Positions 47,656 to 60,097 of a stretch of DNA of 64,000 nucleotides are shown piece after piece. The first letter of the stretch is position 1; the number at the start of each line of letters is the position of its first letter. Both the position numbers and the translations under genes were made by a program. Source of the DNA: Primula veris (taxonomy: Eukaryota; Streptophyta; Magnoliopsida; Ericales; Primulaceae); assembly GCA_963682055.1 (NCBI GenBank), contig OY821740.1, forward strand, positions 5,209,314 through 5,273,313. The letters run 5' to 3'. The notes below the pieces were generated by a model that saw nothing but the letters and a program-made list of their open reading frames with translations, ran no database searches and had not been told where the DNA came from.

Positions 47656-50082
47656 TCACTTCACATTTTTAGTAGTGATAACCTTATAACAAGCTTTTAA
47701 AACATTGGCAAAATCATGAACATTTTCTACTGGCCGAACATCCGGGTCTGGTACAATCTTCGTGTATATATAGAAAACTAGAGTAGCAACGGTAGGCCCA
47801 ATCCAGAATATCCAATGCCCATCCCACAAGTGCCCACCTCTCACAACTGCGGGTCCAAAACACCTCGCAGGGTTCATCCCTGCCCCCGAATAGCCTTTCA
47901 CACCCGTAACTGTTGTGGATGCAAAAATACATAGGCCTATAAAAATTCCAATTGCCGAAGAAACAAAAATTAGGCCGTATCTCTTCACTTGTTTCTCGTC
48001 AAAAGCTATCCATCTAAGTCCAAACAGGTAAACAAAAGTGCATATCATCTCGAGATAAAAGGCTTGGGCCCGCCCAAGTCCTATCAACTCAGGCCCATCT
48101 GAGCCTGAACCGACTACGGTCACTGTGCATCCTGCCAGTGAGAAATTACGTTCGATATCGCTATTCAGCACGGCCTTTAGGGCTACGGCCCCTAAAATGC
48201 TACCGATGCATTGGGCTACAATGTAAATAAAGACCCGTGAAAGAGATATTAGGCCCATTAGCCCGACGGATAAGCTAATGACTGGGTTAACATGTCCCCC
48301 AGATACAGGCATAGTGGCAAGGACTATAAGTGAAAGTGTAAGGGCAATAAGAATAGACATTATTAGAGTTGGTGCACCACCTATGTTGGTTCGAAGTGAA
48401 GAGATTGCTATTGCATCGGTTAAGAAGATTAAAGTTGCGGTGCCCAGGAGCTCCACTAATGCTGCTTGCCACACCTGATTATTAAAGATAATTATCGGTC
48501 TCAAAGAAGCCAGTTTTTTAACTTAAAAATTACAATCAGAGTTTAAAGAGAGCACAAGTTTGGATCTTGGGAGAAATAAATAGAGTAAAAGAAATGATAG
48601 TCAACTTATTTGTCCATTTCTATGTTTTAACTATGATTAAATTTGTCCAAATAACTCCTCTGACCTTCGTTGATGGCAAAACTTTTTATTTAAGTCAAAT
48701 TCATTTAAAATTGAAGTTAAATAAGCAGTTTACTATCTTGCTCGCATCTATTCTCTATTTAATGGACAACTTGTAACTTTCACATATTCAGTGAAAGGTA
48801 TATATTAGGGAAAAAATTAGTGGTAAAACCTATTAATTAATATCAGATACTATTACCAATGTGTCGAAAAACAAGCAACAAGCATTCACCTCTAATTGAG
48901 ACGGAGGGGGGATTATAGGTAAAGTTTATATATCAATCATATATGCAGACACTTCCAGAAATTGTTAGGAAATTTTTTCCAATGTAGAATCCTATACAAC
49001 AATAGTATGCAACTTTTCAGATGCTATTTCATTTTTGGGATGACTGCTATTATCCTAATAAAAGTTTTCTTACTAACTAGTTTAAGACGTCAAAATAGAA
49101 CACACCGGTTTTATAGAGGCATAAGTTCTGTAATTGGTTTCTTCAACCGGAGAAAAAGTATATTCACCTATGACAATGGTTTTCTTTAATTTACAGCATC
49201 TCTGATTTAATTAGAGACCATGAAAAATCTTACACATCTTATATTTGTAATGCAAACACTATGAACTAAACTGAATTGACAAATATAGTCTGAATGTTAG
49301 CATTAGCCTGTAAATGTTCAAGTCACATTCATACTTGAACTGTTATAGAGTAATAATTGGCAATATTTATAAAAGCTAAAAGTGAGTAACAAGAAAATTT
49401 TTAGTAGTAGTATTCGGTAATACTGGTATTAAATAGTATTATGCCAAGAGTGTAAAGAACCTAACCTTAGCTGAAAAGAAATCATCAAAACCCAATCTCT
49501 CACCCAAAGTGATCACGTTGGTTTGCTCTTTTTCATCCACATGATGAAAACTCTTCCGATCATGATCCCAACTTTCACTTATGCAAAGCCAAAACAATAG
49601 AGAAACAAAATAGGCCATCATAATTTTGCAGAAGACTAGTAAAATAAACTCAGCAGAAGAAATACACAATTAAAATTAAACATATTTGTTCATTCCCAAT
49701 GTTAGGATTTGTAAATATTCCGGCTCACAGATCTTATCTGATGAAAGCGTGAGTGTTTATATTTAACACACCATAAACAAACAATACTTAAAAAGATCTA
49801 GAAATAACAAGATTGTTTTGAAGAAACTCCTATGCAAACAATTTGGTTTCTTTGAGGCGCTATGTCTAACTATTCGATAGACTAGTATTAAGTTGATAGT
49901 CTATTACAGTACATTCAAAGATTGTACTGAAAAGTTGCAGCGAAACAACTCAAAAAGCGCAATGAGAAAATTGAAGGAATCACTCACTTTGGTGATATGG
50001 GCAAAGAAAAAACTCTGCTTCGGTTCGAACCACGTAATTCGTTTTCCCCAACATCTATAATGAATGAAGAATTGGTAGACAT
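47656..50082 (-). CDS. XIP-5: X intrinsic protein aquaporin, canonical NPV/NPARC
   Basis: MIP-family channel and the most typical XIP in the array. Exons are 49988-50082, 49466-49577 and 47656-48474, giving 341 residues. Exon 1 (starts MSTNSSFIIDVGENE) has no histidine. Exon 2 has DHDRKSFHHV and ends GERLGFDDFFSAK. Exon 3 starts VWQAALVELLG and has NPV at residue 132 and NPARC at 270-274, with Arg273 kept. The aligned selectivity filter reads Ile, Ile, Ala, Arg, which fits known XIPs. The loop after GGCT is full length. This copy is a good outgroup for judging the changes in XIP-1 to -3. Expected substrates are small neutral solutes, by family knowledge only. Confidence 0.93.
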
Positions 50083-50778
50083 GGTTTATCAGCTGTTTAG
50101 CAATTAAACTATTTTTAATCTTCTCTACGATCCGGCCAACAAAGCCACTCTTGGAATGCTTAAATACACAAGGCATGCTGGTAAGTCAATAGGCATAAAT
50201 GCATAATGTGGCACGAAGATTGCTTCTTGGAAAGCTCTTGTATTTTTTAAAAAATAACTAAAATATTTAGCAGAATATTAGGACATCTAAGTGCAGACTT
50301 ACTAAAGTATTCCGTAACGAGAGGAAACATTTTTAGTTTCTGTCTCATTTTGTCTTTGGTTAGTTTCGACTTATTTTAACGATTATAGAATATTCCACAG
50401 ATAAGTTTTTCGTCACTTTTTGGTTAGTCTAATCACTAGTAGACTTGGCATTAATTTACATTCCTAAAGAAATATTTCACACTAATTTCTAGTCCTTATA
50501 AATTGCAATGTATACGTTGATTACTTAAAAGTAATTCGTAAGATTATATTTCTGTGTAAATACTCATATGACAACTTAAAATTTGTTGAGGAGAACTTTA
50601 TTGGAAATATGTAGTCAAAGCACAAGCAAAGCATATAATGGACATTCTGGCACTTAGCAAACAAACATTAACGATATAAAATATTTAAGAGCACCAATAA
50701 TACTGATAAAATAAGACTAGCAGATGCATGCCTTTTATTTTATAATGATGAAACAAAAGCATTATTAAAGGGTAATCA
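50083..50778. other. 5' flank of XIP-5, no gene seen
   Basis: Non-coding. TATTTAAG near 50157 on the minus strand is a possible TATA box about 75 bp from the ATG. The promoter block of XIP-1 to -3 is not recognisable here. Confidence 0.5.
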
Positions 50779-51844
50779 TAGTATGGCAGAATTTCGGGTT
50801 TTGGTCCGACCCGACCCGGTACGGGTTGGATAAAAGTGCAGGATTATTTGGATCGGGTTGGATTGGGTTACTTTGCACTTTTGTGCAAATTTGTACAAGT
50901 TAGAAATAAGTTCATATTCCCTATAGGTACAACTTTTTAATTATTTATTTTATTTACCAAAACGCCATACACATATTTCATAAAAAAATGAAAAAAAAAA
51001 CACATAAAATTATATAAAATGCAAAAAATCACAAAAAATGAAAAAAAATCACAAAGAAATAAAAAAAATCACAAAAAAATTATAAAAAATGAAAAAATCA
51101 CAAAAAATCACAAAATTTTAAAAAAATTACAAAAAAAATTAAAAAAATTTATAAAAAATGAAAAAAATCACAAAATATTATAAAAAATGAAAAAAAATCA
51201 CATAAAATTATAAAAAATGAAAAAAATCACAAAAAATCACAAAAAATGAAAAAAAAAATCACAAAATCACAAAATTTTAAAAAAATTACAAAAATAAAAT
51301 AAAAATCTATTTTTTTGGGTTTGTAGAAAAATAAAATATATATATTATATTTTGGTTTGTATGACAATTTAGTAAATAAACTAAATAATTAAAAAGTGAT
51401 ACATATGAGGAATGTCAACTTTCAACGATAAAATATTAAAAGAGACTCATTCACCAAATTAATTAGTCATCTCTCTTGTGTACTAGCTTTCTCTCTATAT
51501 ATATATATATATCCTTATTTTATTTTAGTTTATTATTTTCTTTTTTTGTCAGTTTTTTTCCTTTTATTTTTTTGGATATTGTTGTAAAGAATAATTTAGA
51601 TTATTATAAATTTTTACCAGGTAAATATGAAAAATTTGGGAAAAAATAAGATTTTTAGACTTTTCTAATTTGATTAAATGGTTATCGTTAGATGCTTAAT
51701 AATTGTTTGCACTTATTTGACTTATCAAAAAAATTCCTGGTCAAACGGGTCGGGTCGGGTATAAACGGGTCGGGTTATGTGCGGATTGATGTGCGGGTCT
51801 AATCGGGTCGGATTGGGTTTCAAGAAACCTGATCGTCATCCCTA
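50779..51844. mobile_element. hAT-type non-autonomous element carrying a nested foldback element
   Basis: A 1066-bp element with an exact 8-bp target duplication, GGTAATCA at 50771-50778 and 51845-51852. The ends TAGTATGGCAGA and, in complement, TAGGGATGACGA are partly inverted. Both arms are rich in GGGTCGGGT or its complement, so the ends can pair. Foldback element B lies inside it. No transposase. Confidence 0.85.
50919..51420. mobile_element. Foldback element B (short copy of element A)
   Basis: About 500 bp. The left end matches the right end of element A in complement (AAGTTCATATT, CTATAGGTACA, then TTTACCAAAACGCCATACAC), and the right end matches the left end of element A (ATTTTGGTTTGTATGAC). 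The middle is A-rich with repeated ATCACAAAAA units and no 21-bp minisatellite. It is nested within the hAT-type element at 50779-51844. Confidence 0.75.
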
Positions 51845-51852
51845 GGTAATCA

Positions 51853-54070
51853 CCTTGGGTAGATATTGAAGAGCTTATTATGTATCTTTAAGTAAAAAAT
51901 ACTATGAATTTTCTTTTACGTGAATTTTGATAATTAGACCGCTTTTTTTTTTTAAACTATCGCTTCCAAAATCACCAATTGGTTGCGTTAGACTTTTGTT
52001 TATGTAAACTACAGTATATTAGAGATAAATACTAAATCTAAATAATATATATCCCAAAGTATTCGTGTTATTGTTTATTTTTATATTATTTAAGAAAACT
52101 AGTGTAATTGAATCGATTAAGTCTTTAAAAATGGTCTTGACTTAGTGTCTTAATTGAATAGTTATAAACTAAATCATTTAAGTAGCGTATCATACTTTTT
52201 TCTGATTTCATAGACAAAATGTGAAGGAATAAAGTTATAATATATCTATTTTAGCAATACAAACGTAAAATTACTAAATAACCTTCAAAGGTGATACTAA
52301 TATATACTATATCCGAGAGCATGCACACCAATTATAATTTTTCTTATATTTATGTTAATTAGCATCACTATTATATTTTTAGTGTAACAATTTAACTTTA
52401 TACATTTTTCAGGTTTCCTATCAAATTTATTATCATAACTAAATATTACTATATTTTAATATAGCTCTATCAATTTTTTTCATTCCAAATTAATTTACTA
52501 GAGCAACTACATTAAATAAATTACAAGTTTTCTTGTATTTTAAGTAAAAATTATATTTTTACAACTTATAAGTAAACGTTTTGTTTTATACAAATTATCA
52601 GTTTTTTTTTATAAATTTTTCTATTGAAACTATACAATTTATTTTTTTATTATTTTATTAACTATACAGGTTGAAAACCGATGCGTCTGTAATTTTATTC
52701 AATATTTTGTAAGTGGGTCGAACTGTGCTCTAATCTTATAAAAGTTGGAAAATATAGTAGTAGAATTTAATTTTCAAAAGATATATTATTATTATAGTAC
52801 TGTACTATTTATTTTGCCGTCGTGATTTGTCTCGCTCTAGAGATCGATCAATTAAGGTATGTGCTTCTTTTTAAATCTCCATTATATAATCGATATTTGG
52901 AATATTTTTGAAATTACAATCGCTTCCAATTTGATGATCGATTTATTTCGTCACCAGTTTTATTATTATTTTATTCAGTCTTGTTCTAATTGGCAGCTTA
53001 ATTTATGTTCAAAACAACTGATAGCTTTTCTAATTAAACTAAATAAGTTGTAGCTTTTAAACTTAAAAGTTACATCCCAACAAACCTGAACTAGTCGGAT
53101 CATTTAATAAATAAATAAAAAGTGAATTTTTATATATGTTAAATGAAGAAGCCGACCTTGTAGTAGAGTAATTAGACTCGGTTAAATATATTTATACGAG
53201 ATGAAGTTTTGCGACTAGGTCCTAAAAGCAAGTGTTTTTAATTTAATTTATTCAAGACAAAAAGCTGATGTAGATGTTATGTGTAGAATCTAGTTAACTA
53301 AGCCAAATGAAACCAAAGTTTTATGTTTTGGTTTTGGATTAGAGACGTTAAAGACGTTGAATTGAATATTTGGTTGCGAGGCTGTTAGTCCGGGAGTAGC
53401 AACCTGGTTCACATAACGAGTGCGTTTTGGAAATATAGTTGGATTATTAGTGCCAATGTTCATAAAGGCGCAATTTTAGGCGGATATTGATCGCTAGCGC
53501 CTAATTCCACCTAATTCTACTTATTCACCGCTTAATCCAGCCTAATCTTGTAGGCTTCTACGATCCACTTACCACTTAGGCTCCGCTTAATTTCTGCATA
53601 GGATCGCTTTTTTAAACACTGATTAACTCCATATTTAACAGCATCTTACCCTATCGTGTCTTTCCAAACACATATATCGAGATCACTTAGTTTACATCCA
53701 TCATTTATAATCCCAACGCATGTTACGCAACCAAACATTGATTTTTTTGGACCCACTTGCATTTGGTGTCTAATTTGATTGGCCAAATGATCCAACCAAA
53801 GGCCTAGAAGTAGGAAGGAGATATAACACCTTTTTAACTGAGAAAAGAATCGATCTTTTACGAGGTATTTTAGCAAAAAGTTACCGATTCTAGCCTTTTG
53901 ATCCCCATGCATAGTGAAAAAGAAAAATGCAACATAGAATTTAGCCTCTTACATACGGGAATCTATTCGGTCGTTGTATGGACTATGGATTCAATTCCTT
54001 GACATTGCAAAGGTTGTGTTTTGATTTATTTGACAAAAAAATATGTTTGTGGTTCTTCCTATAGAAAAGC
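51853..54070. other. Intergenic, upstream of SRP19
   Basis: AT-rich to about 53100, less so after. Around 53470-53600 CCTAATTC and GGCG/CGCC motifs resemble a degraded transposon end. The minus-strand frame at 53646-53912 has no recognisable domain. Any 5' UTR or UTR intron of SRP19 would lie near 54000-54070. Confidence 0.5.
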
Positions 54071-55287
54071 ATGGATGTATCCAGTATCAAGAAGTGGATC
54101 ATAATTTATCCTGTTTACATAAATTCGAAGAAAACCATAGCGGAAGGGAGAAGAATTAGTACAACCAAAGCATGCGAGAATCCTACTTGTGTTGAGATTG
54201 CTGATAGCTGCAGTTACCTCAAACTCCCTCATGCAATTGAGGTATGACTACTCTCCCTTTCCTTAGCAATCATCAGATGGCATAATGGCATTTAGATAAA
54301 CTTCTTAATTTATTGAGTTTTTTGTTTTATTTACTGTGATGCTTTGTTGAAAGCTTGACAAGGCATATCCACGTGATTTTATGCAACGTGGAAGGGTGAG
54401 AGTGATGCTAAAAAGGGAGGATGGAACGTTAACAAATCCAGCCATATCTTCGAGTAAGAATGTTACTCTAGTACCTATTTCTGCTCATTTTTGTGCTTGC
54501 TATGCTTTTCGTTTGTTGGATTTACTTGTCGAAAACGAGTATATGTGCAGTTTTTGTCTGTTTGACTAGCTACTCAAGTTTGTTATTTTGTTATTTTGTT
54601 TTCAACCCATCTTTAAACTCAAAATCTAAATAAAAACCAAAAGTAATATCCTTCCTGTCTACAGCTGGCTCAGGCATACATTTCCATTCTCTTGTTTTTT
54701 TACTTAATAAGCCTATGAATTCCAACCCCATTTCCTTGCCATCTCTTGTTTCTTCTTCTTGTTCAATTTTTAGCTGGACACGATCAGCGATAGACTTTTT
54801 TGATGAAATATAGGTGAGGCAGTTTTAGACACTCTCTCATCATGCTAGAGTTTCGATGAACAAAACAATATGATTATAAGTGGCCCGCATAGCAATCTGC
54901 CCCTGCCAAATACTCCTCCTAGCTCTTCCACTAAGTTTAAGGTCTTTGTAGTTTGTACCAAAATCAACTGGATAATGAAGGGAAAAAATACTACGTTAAA
55001 AGTTTTATGTTCTGGCTTTTAAAATTCCCTGCTATTGTAATTACATTAACTGTGAATACGGTCCGTGATGAAAGTTTATCATATTGTTTGTTTTGTTTGG
55101 GCGTCTCCTGAATCTATGTATTTATGTACATATTTTGGGGTTTGCAGGGAAAGAGCTAATGATGCGTGTAGCAGAGTTGGTACCGAAACATAGCGGAAGA
55201 AACAAAAAACAGGAAACTGCTGCTGCTGCAACTACATCAGGAGCAGGATCTTCAAAATCTGGGAAAGGTGGAAAAAAGAAGAGATAG
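54071..55287 (+). CDS. SRP19: Signal recognition particle 19 kDa subunit
   Basis: Binds the S domain of 7SL RNA and prepares it for SRP54, so secretory proteins can be targeted to the ER. Exons are 54071-54241, 54354-54453 and 55148-55287, giving 136 residues, the usual plant length. The start ATG has an in-frame stop just upstream. Diagnostic blocks are IKKWIIIYPVYINSKKT, AEGRRI, CENPTCVEI, YPRDFMQRGRVRVML and a C-terminus of NKKQ followed by a Gly/Ser/Lys-rich basic tail ending GKKKR. Splice junctions keep frame; the second joins to give SSRKELMMRVAELVPKH. It is a single-copy housekeeping gene unrelated to the XIP array and marks the start of a conserved gene island. Confidence 0.95.
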
Positions 55288-56585
55288 ACTTCGTTTTTCT
55301 TAATTCTTATAAAACAGCTTCATGAGTTTGTTACCTTTGTTGTTTATCAAGACATAAATGGTTTCGTATTTTCTTGGATGGTGTCAGGTGTAGTTAATTT
55401 TGTTTATAGATAATTTTTTGTTGCGTTAAAGTTTTAAACTTTACAACGAGAGAAAGGTTCGGAGTTGGTTGCCTTGATTGTTATGTATGGGGATGGAAAA
55501 TGATATTACATTACACTCCGAGGAATTTTGACTCATTCAATTATTTATCTTTTTTGCTCCCTCTTCTGTTTGAGTTTGTTCCTCATTCAATTAGTATATC
55601 TTTTTTGCTTCCTCTTATGTTTGAGTTTGTAAATAAGACACCTTGCAAAATGAACTCAACTTCCTAGTGGTTGAGATAGATTGTTAAAATCATTTTGCTA
55701 GAAGAATGGCATTCCGGTGAGTGGCAACACTTCCAGGGCTCGCTGTTTGTATTTGACTTCACTCGAGTTTTGTGCTACTTAAAAATTAAATCGTGGTAAC
55801 ACTTTTATATCATCCCAAGTAGTCTGAAGCCAGATGAAATCATAATTAAAGCTTTTTGATGGTCTTGTCACTCTTGCAAGTACCACTTTATAAAAGCTTG
55901 AATTAATTTTATATTCATTTAAATAAAAGATATCCAATTTCCTAAATTTTAACCATACTAAATACAGCTCCGGGAGTTCTGCTCCGAATGAAGGTAAATA
56001 TATAGTTTTGGGTTTCTTCATAACTCATAAAAAGAAACTCATTTACAAGGAACTTGCACCTGAAGAAATTTCAGCAATCTGAAGCAACTCTTGGTTACCA
56101 GTAAGGTAGTAAATAATATGGAAGCATGTCTGAAACCTCACGTAAACACCAACTTATAAGCAACTGAAAGATTTTTAACACAAAAGTATGCATTTCATTT
56201 TTCAGTGTTTTCCTACACATCCAAACACATGAACGGAAAATGGTTTCTTTTTCCATTTCCGTTACTTTTGCCATATGTTTTCCGCTTCCAAACAGGGCCT
56301 AGAACTAGCTATTTTCTTAACCTCAACTAAGTGAGATTATAAAAATCCAAAATTGCAACCTCATTAAGAAAGGCCCTTTTCTACTGGTTGACTTCTCAAT
56401 ATACCCTCACATAAAACACCCCCTAACCCAATTTTCACCAGAAATGAAAACTAGAAACACAAACTTCATGTTTTCAAGCAAACCAGTTTCAACTCCCATT
56501 GCATGACATATTATACAACCTGTATGTCCTCGCACATGAAATGTTAAAAAATAAACAATACTTCAATTTCTTAAATGTAGACATG
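55288..56585. other. SRP19 3' region and intergenic spacer
   Basis: Contains the SRP19 3' UTR and the promoter region of the next gene. Open frames on either strand lack domain resemblance. Confidence 0.6.
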
Positions 56586-56592
56586 TATATAT
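56586..56592 (+). promoter_or_regulatory. Probable TATA box of the polyketide synthase gene
   Basis: TATATA about 100 bp upstream of the ATG at 56688, within GTATATATTG. Confidence 0.45.
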
Positions 56593-56687
56593 TGTCAGTA
56601 TCCTACGCGTTGATTCATATCAAGGATAAAACATCATCTGGCCTAACTCGTTTTCTTGTTTTCTTCAAGTAAAAAGAAAAAGATAAA

Positions 56688-59516
56688 ATGGGGAGTGGAG
56701 AATTTCTTAATGGAGATTCTAAAATGGGAAGCGGAGAATTCCTTAATGGGGATTCAAAAAAGCCAAACCCGGGAAAAGCTACAATTTTAGCTTTTGGCAA
56801 GGCTTTTCCTCACCAGCTTGTTATGCAGGACTTCCTTGTTGATGGGTATTTCAAGAACACCAAGTGTGTTGATCAAGAACTTAAACAAAAGCTGACTAGA
56901 CTTTGTAAGAAGCTACTTTCTTTCATCATTTTTTTTTTGTTCTTTTTTGTTGTAGTATATTTCTTTATGCTTTTGAAAATTATTATATGATTTTATTACT
57001 CAGATGTGTGATTTCTTGATTTTTATTGTTTTTGGCATCTAAAACAACCTAATTTAATAGACATATGTAAAGCTTGTTTGGTTGAAGTTTTGAGAAACTA
57101 AGCTGACTTATTTGAGAGTTGAGACGGAGAGAAAAAATGCTACAAACTGTCTTTACAGAAAAAAATTCAATAAGATTTCCCGTCAAAAGCAGTGCAGCTT
57201 AGAAAGAAAAGGGAAATAAGCTGAATCTAAATTCTCAACGAAATAAGCAAACAACTACATGTCTGAGTGGTTTTGAAAATATTTTTCTTTACACCAAGAT
57301 TTAAAAATAACGAACGGAATTTCTATTCTTTTCCTCCTCATAACCGCTTAATACCACAAAATAAACACTCGACTTACCAATTTCCGTTGGCATTATTTGG
57401 TTGCAGTTTTTAAAAACAGTTCATTTCGTGTTTTTTCTCAAAATCTGAAGTACACATGGTTGATTACCTATAATTTTCTAATTTTTTACTTGTCTGAAAA
57501 TCCTCAAAGTTTTAAGCAAGATGAACCTGTATTATTTTTAAAAGACTCAAAACCTGGCTTCCTTTGTCTAAAAGATGCAAGCAAACAAGCTCATAGTAAA
57601 TCACCTCTACGACGACGCAATTTTGTTTGTTTGGACAGGCAAAACAACAACAGTAAAAACAAGATACGTCGTAATGTCCGAAGAGATACTAAAAGAGTAC
57701 CCCGACCTTGCCATCGAAGGTTCACCAACTGTTACCCAAAGGCTAGAGATATGCAACAAGGCTGTGACACAAATGGCGGTCGAAGCTTCTCGGGCCTGCA
57801 TAAATAAATGGGCCCGGCCCATTTCCAGCATAACCCATTTAGTATACGTGTCTTCGAGCGAGGCCCGTTTACCAGGTGGTGACCTGTACTTGGCTAAAGG
57901 GCTCGGGCTTAGCCCAGAGACTAGAAGAGTAATGCTTTACTTCAATGGGTGCTCTGGAGGTGTCGCTGGACTAAGAGTTGCTAAAGATATTGCTGAAAAT
58001 AATCCAGGTAATAATTATCAAGTTTCTGTTTGTCTGTACATTAAAATCCCATTAGAAAAGGAGCCATTAACTGGGAATTTGTTTAGTAATTAGTACATTT
58101 GTACATTTTGGTATAAGTTCTCTGGGATCAAGGTGTAATTAGGATCAATGAGCTTGAAAATTGCAACCAAACAAGGTCTAAACCAAACCTTGTTTTTTTT
58201 TTGTGCATCAAAACTCATATTTCGATACTTGGCAACCAAAACTTTCCTTGTTATCCAGGTAGCAGAGTCCTCGTAGCAACTTCTGAAACAACAATAATTG
58301 GATTTAAGCCACCAAGTGCCGAGAGACCCTATGATTTAGTAGGAGCCGCGCTTTTTGGTGATGGAGCTGGTGCTATGATAATCGGATCCGACCCTATGCT
58401 AAAAATCGAAAAACCATTATTTGAGCTACATACCGCTATACAGCATTTTTTACCGGATACTGAGAAAATTATTGATGGGAGATTAACGGAAGAGGGGATC
58501 AGCTTCAAGCTAGAGAAAGAGTTACCACAAGTCATTGTGGATAATATTGAGGGGTTTTGTGGGAAGTTGATGGATATTATTGGCTATAATGAGGAAGATT
58601 ACAACAAGTTGTTTTGGGCTGTTCATCCCGGTAAGATAATCAGTTTGTTTCCAGTTTTTCGAGAAATTTTTTTTATATATAATTGTCTTCACTTAGCTGA
58701 GAACAAGTCAGTTATACTTTACTTTTTGCTCTGATGCTTCAGTTTTTTCAAGATACTACAAAAATCGAGAGCATTGTCTTTTGAACAAATCAATAAGAAT
58801 ACCCTCGACAGAACTGGAAATGTCTGTTCGTGAGATCACATGTTAAGATGTCAAATAATATGAGGAAGTATACTTACTAGCCAAGTTCATTGCATCTTGG
58901 TGAATGAAGCAATTATTTGTTGCAACTTTAAAGTAAATAAACTTGATTTTTGAGGTTACAGAGAAAAAAGTTGGATTTGTCCAGTTCAGTCCTCAGTATT
59001 TACTTAGCCCAAAAAAAAGTTCCTATTACTTCAGGGCAAAGTACAAAAAATCTAACCTTTAAGTTGATCAACCAAATAAATTTCATCTTTCAAAAGAAAA
59101 AAGAAGAATAAAGCTGCAAAAGTATTAGGCCTAACTCGTACGTAACGCGGAAAGTTATAATTAGAAAATGCCAATCATTTGTGCTACAAAAGTGATCAAA
59201 ACCCATGTGATTACCGTAAAACATGATCCTAATCCGACAATTTAATTCATTTGGCACAGGTGGGCCGGCGATTTTGAACAAAATGGAGAAGAGGCTAAGT
59301 TTGGGACCAGAGAAACTATTAGCAAGTAGGAGAGCACTTGCTGATTTTGGTAATGCCAGTAGCAACACAATTGTGTATGTATTGGAGTATATGCTTGAAG
59401 ATAACTTGAAGATGAAAAAACAGAAAAGAATGGAAAAGAATGAGTGGGGTTTGATATTGGCTTTTGGTCCTGGTATCAGCTTTGAAGGCATTCTTGCTAG
59501 AGACCTCACTGTCTAG
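56688..59516 (+). CDS. LAP5: Type III polyketide synthase, LAP5/PKSB type
   Basis: Chalcone-synthase-fold enzyme of the anther-specific LAP5/PKSB clade, which condenses fatty acyl-CoA starters with malonyl-CoA into alkylpyrones for sporopollenin in the tapetum (family knowledge). Exons are 56688-56904, 57639-58007, 58259-58630 and 59260-59516, giving 404 residues. Clade-typical blocks are NPGKATILAFGKAFPHQLVM, TTTVKTRYVVMSEEIL and VYVSSSEARLPGGDLYLAKG. The catalytic triad is Cys177 (YFNGCSGG), His318 (WAVHPGGP) and Asn351 (FGNASSN); the C-terminal GLILAFGPGI is intact. The first intron follows the first base of the Cys codon in RLCK, the position usual in this superfamily. Oddity: the first 12 codons (MGSGEFLNGDSK) are duplicated in tandem, adding exactly 12 residues to the roughly 392 expected. 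Confidence 0.94.
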
Positions 59517-60097
59517 TTTATTTGAGAATTGTGTATGCATTTCAGTATGTGACTTTAAGGATAACATTTTAGAATATTCAGTTGTGTTTGTATTTTTTCG
59601 GGCTAATTTGATGTTTTTCATGTTAAATTCAGTGATATATCTTGAGCTTTCTCTGTGTTCTTGGCTTGCACAACTAAACTAGAATTGCTTGTCCTATTCC
59701 TAATATGTTTATAAAAGATTCTTGATACATCACTTCTAATACAACTCGTTCATTACTCTCAACACAAAAACTTATTATCATCTGCCAATTATACTATGAA
59801 ACTCAAGAGTCAAGATAACTACTTGAAAGAATAACTATTCAGCTAGAAAAATTGAAAATTAAATTTTGTAGTCATATGATGAACTCAAACAAATCTATTA
59901 CAAAAACACTCATCTACAACCATTTCCGTGATACCATCAAGAGCACTGCTACAGTACAAAACTCTCAAGATATCAGTCATTTTATTCTCTACAAACATGT
60001 GAATCACCTCTTATTTAAAGCACTTTTTTTCCACCACCACAACACTAGAAAAACATATATTAGGACATTATAACAAATACACGGCATATATACTTTT
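59517..60097. other. Convergent 3' region
   Basis: 3' flanks of the plus-strand polyketide synthase and the minus-strand GASA gene. No further gene is seen. Confidence 0.6.

Noticed and set aside
53646..53912. 88-codon minus-strand frame upstream of SRP19
   Set aside because: No domain resemblance and no splice-linked exons; it could equally be chance in a less AT-rich stretch.
59090..59621. Minus-strand frames opposite the last polyketide synthase exon
   Set aside because: Antisense shadows of a well-supported exon.
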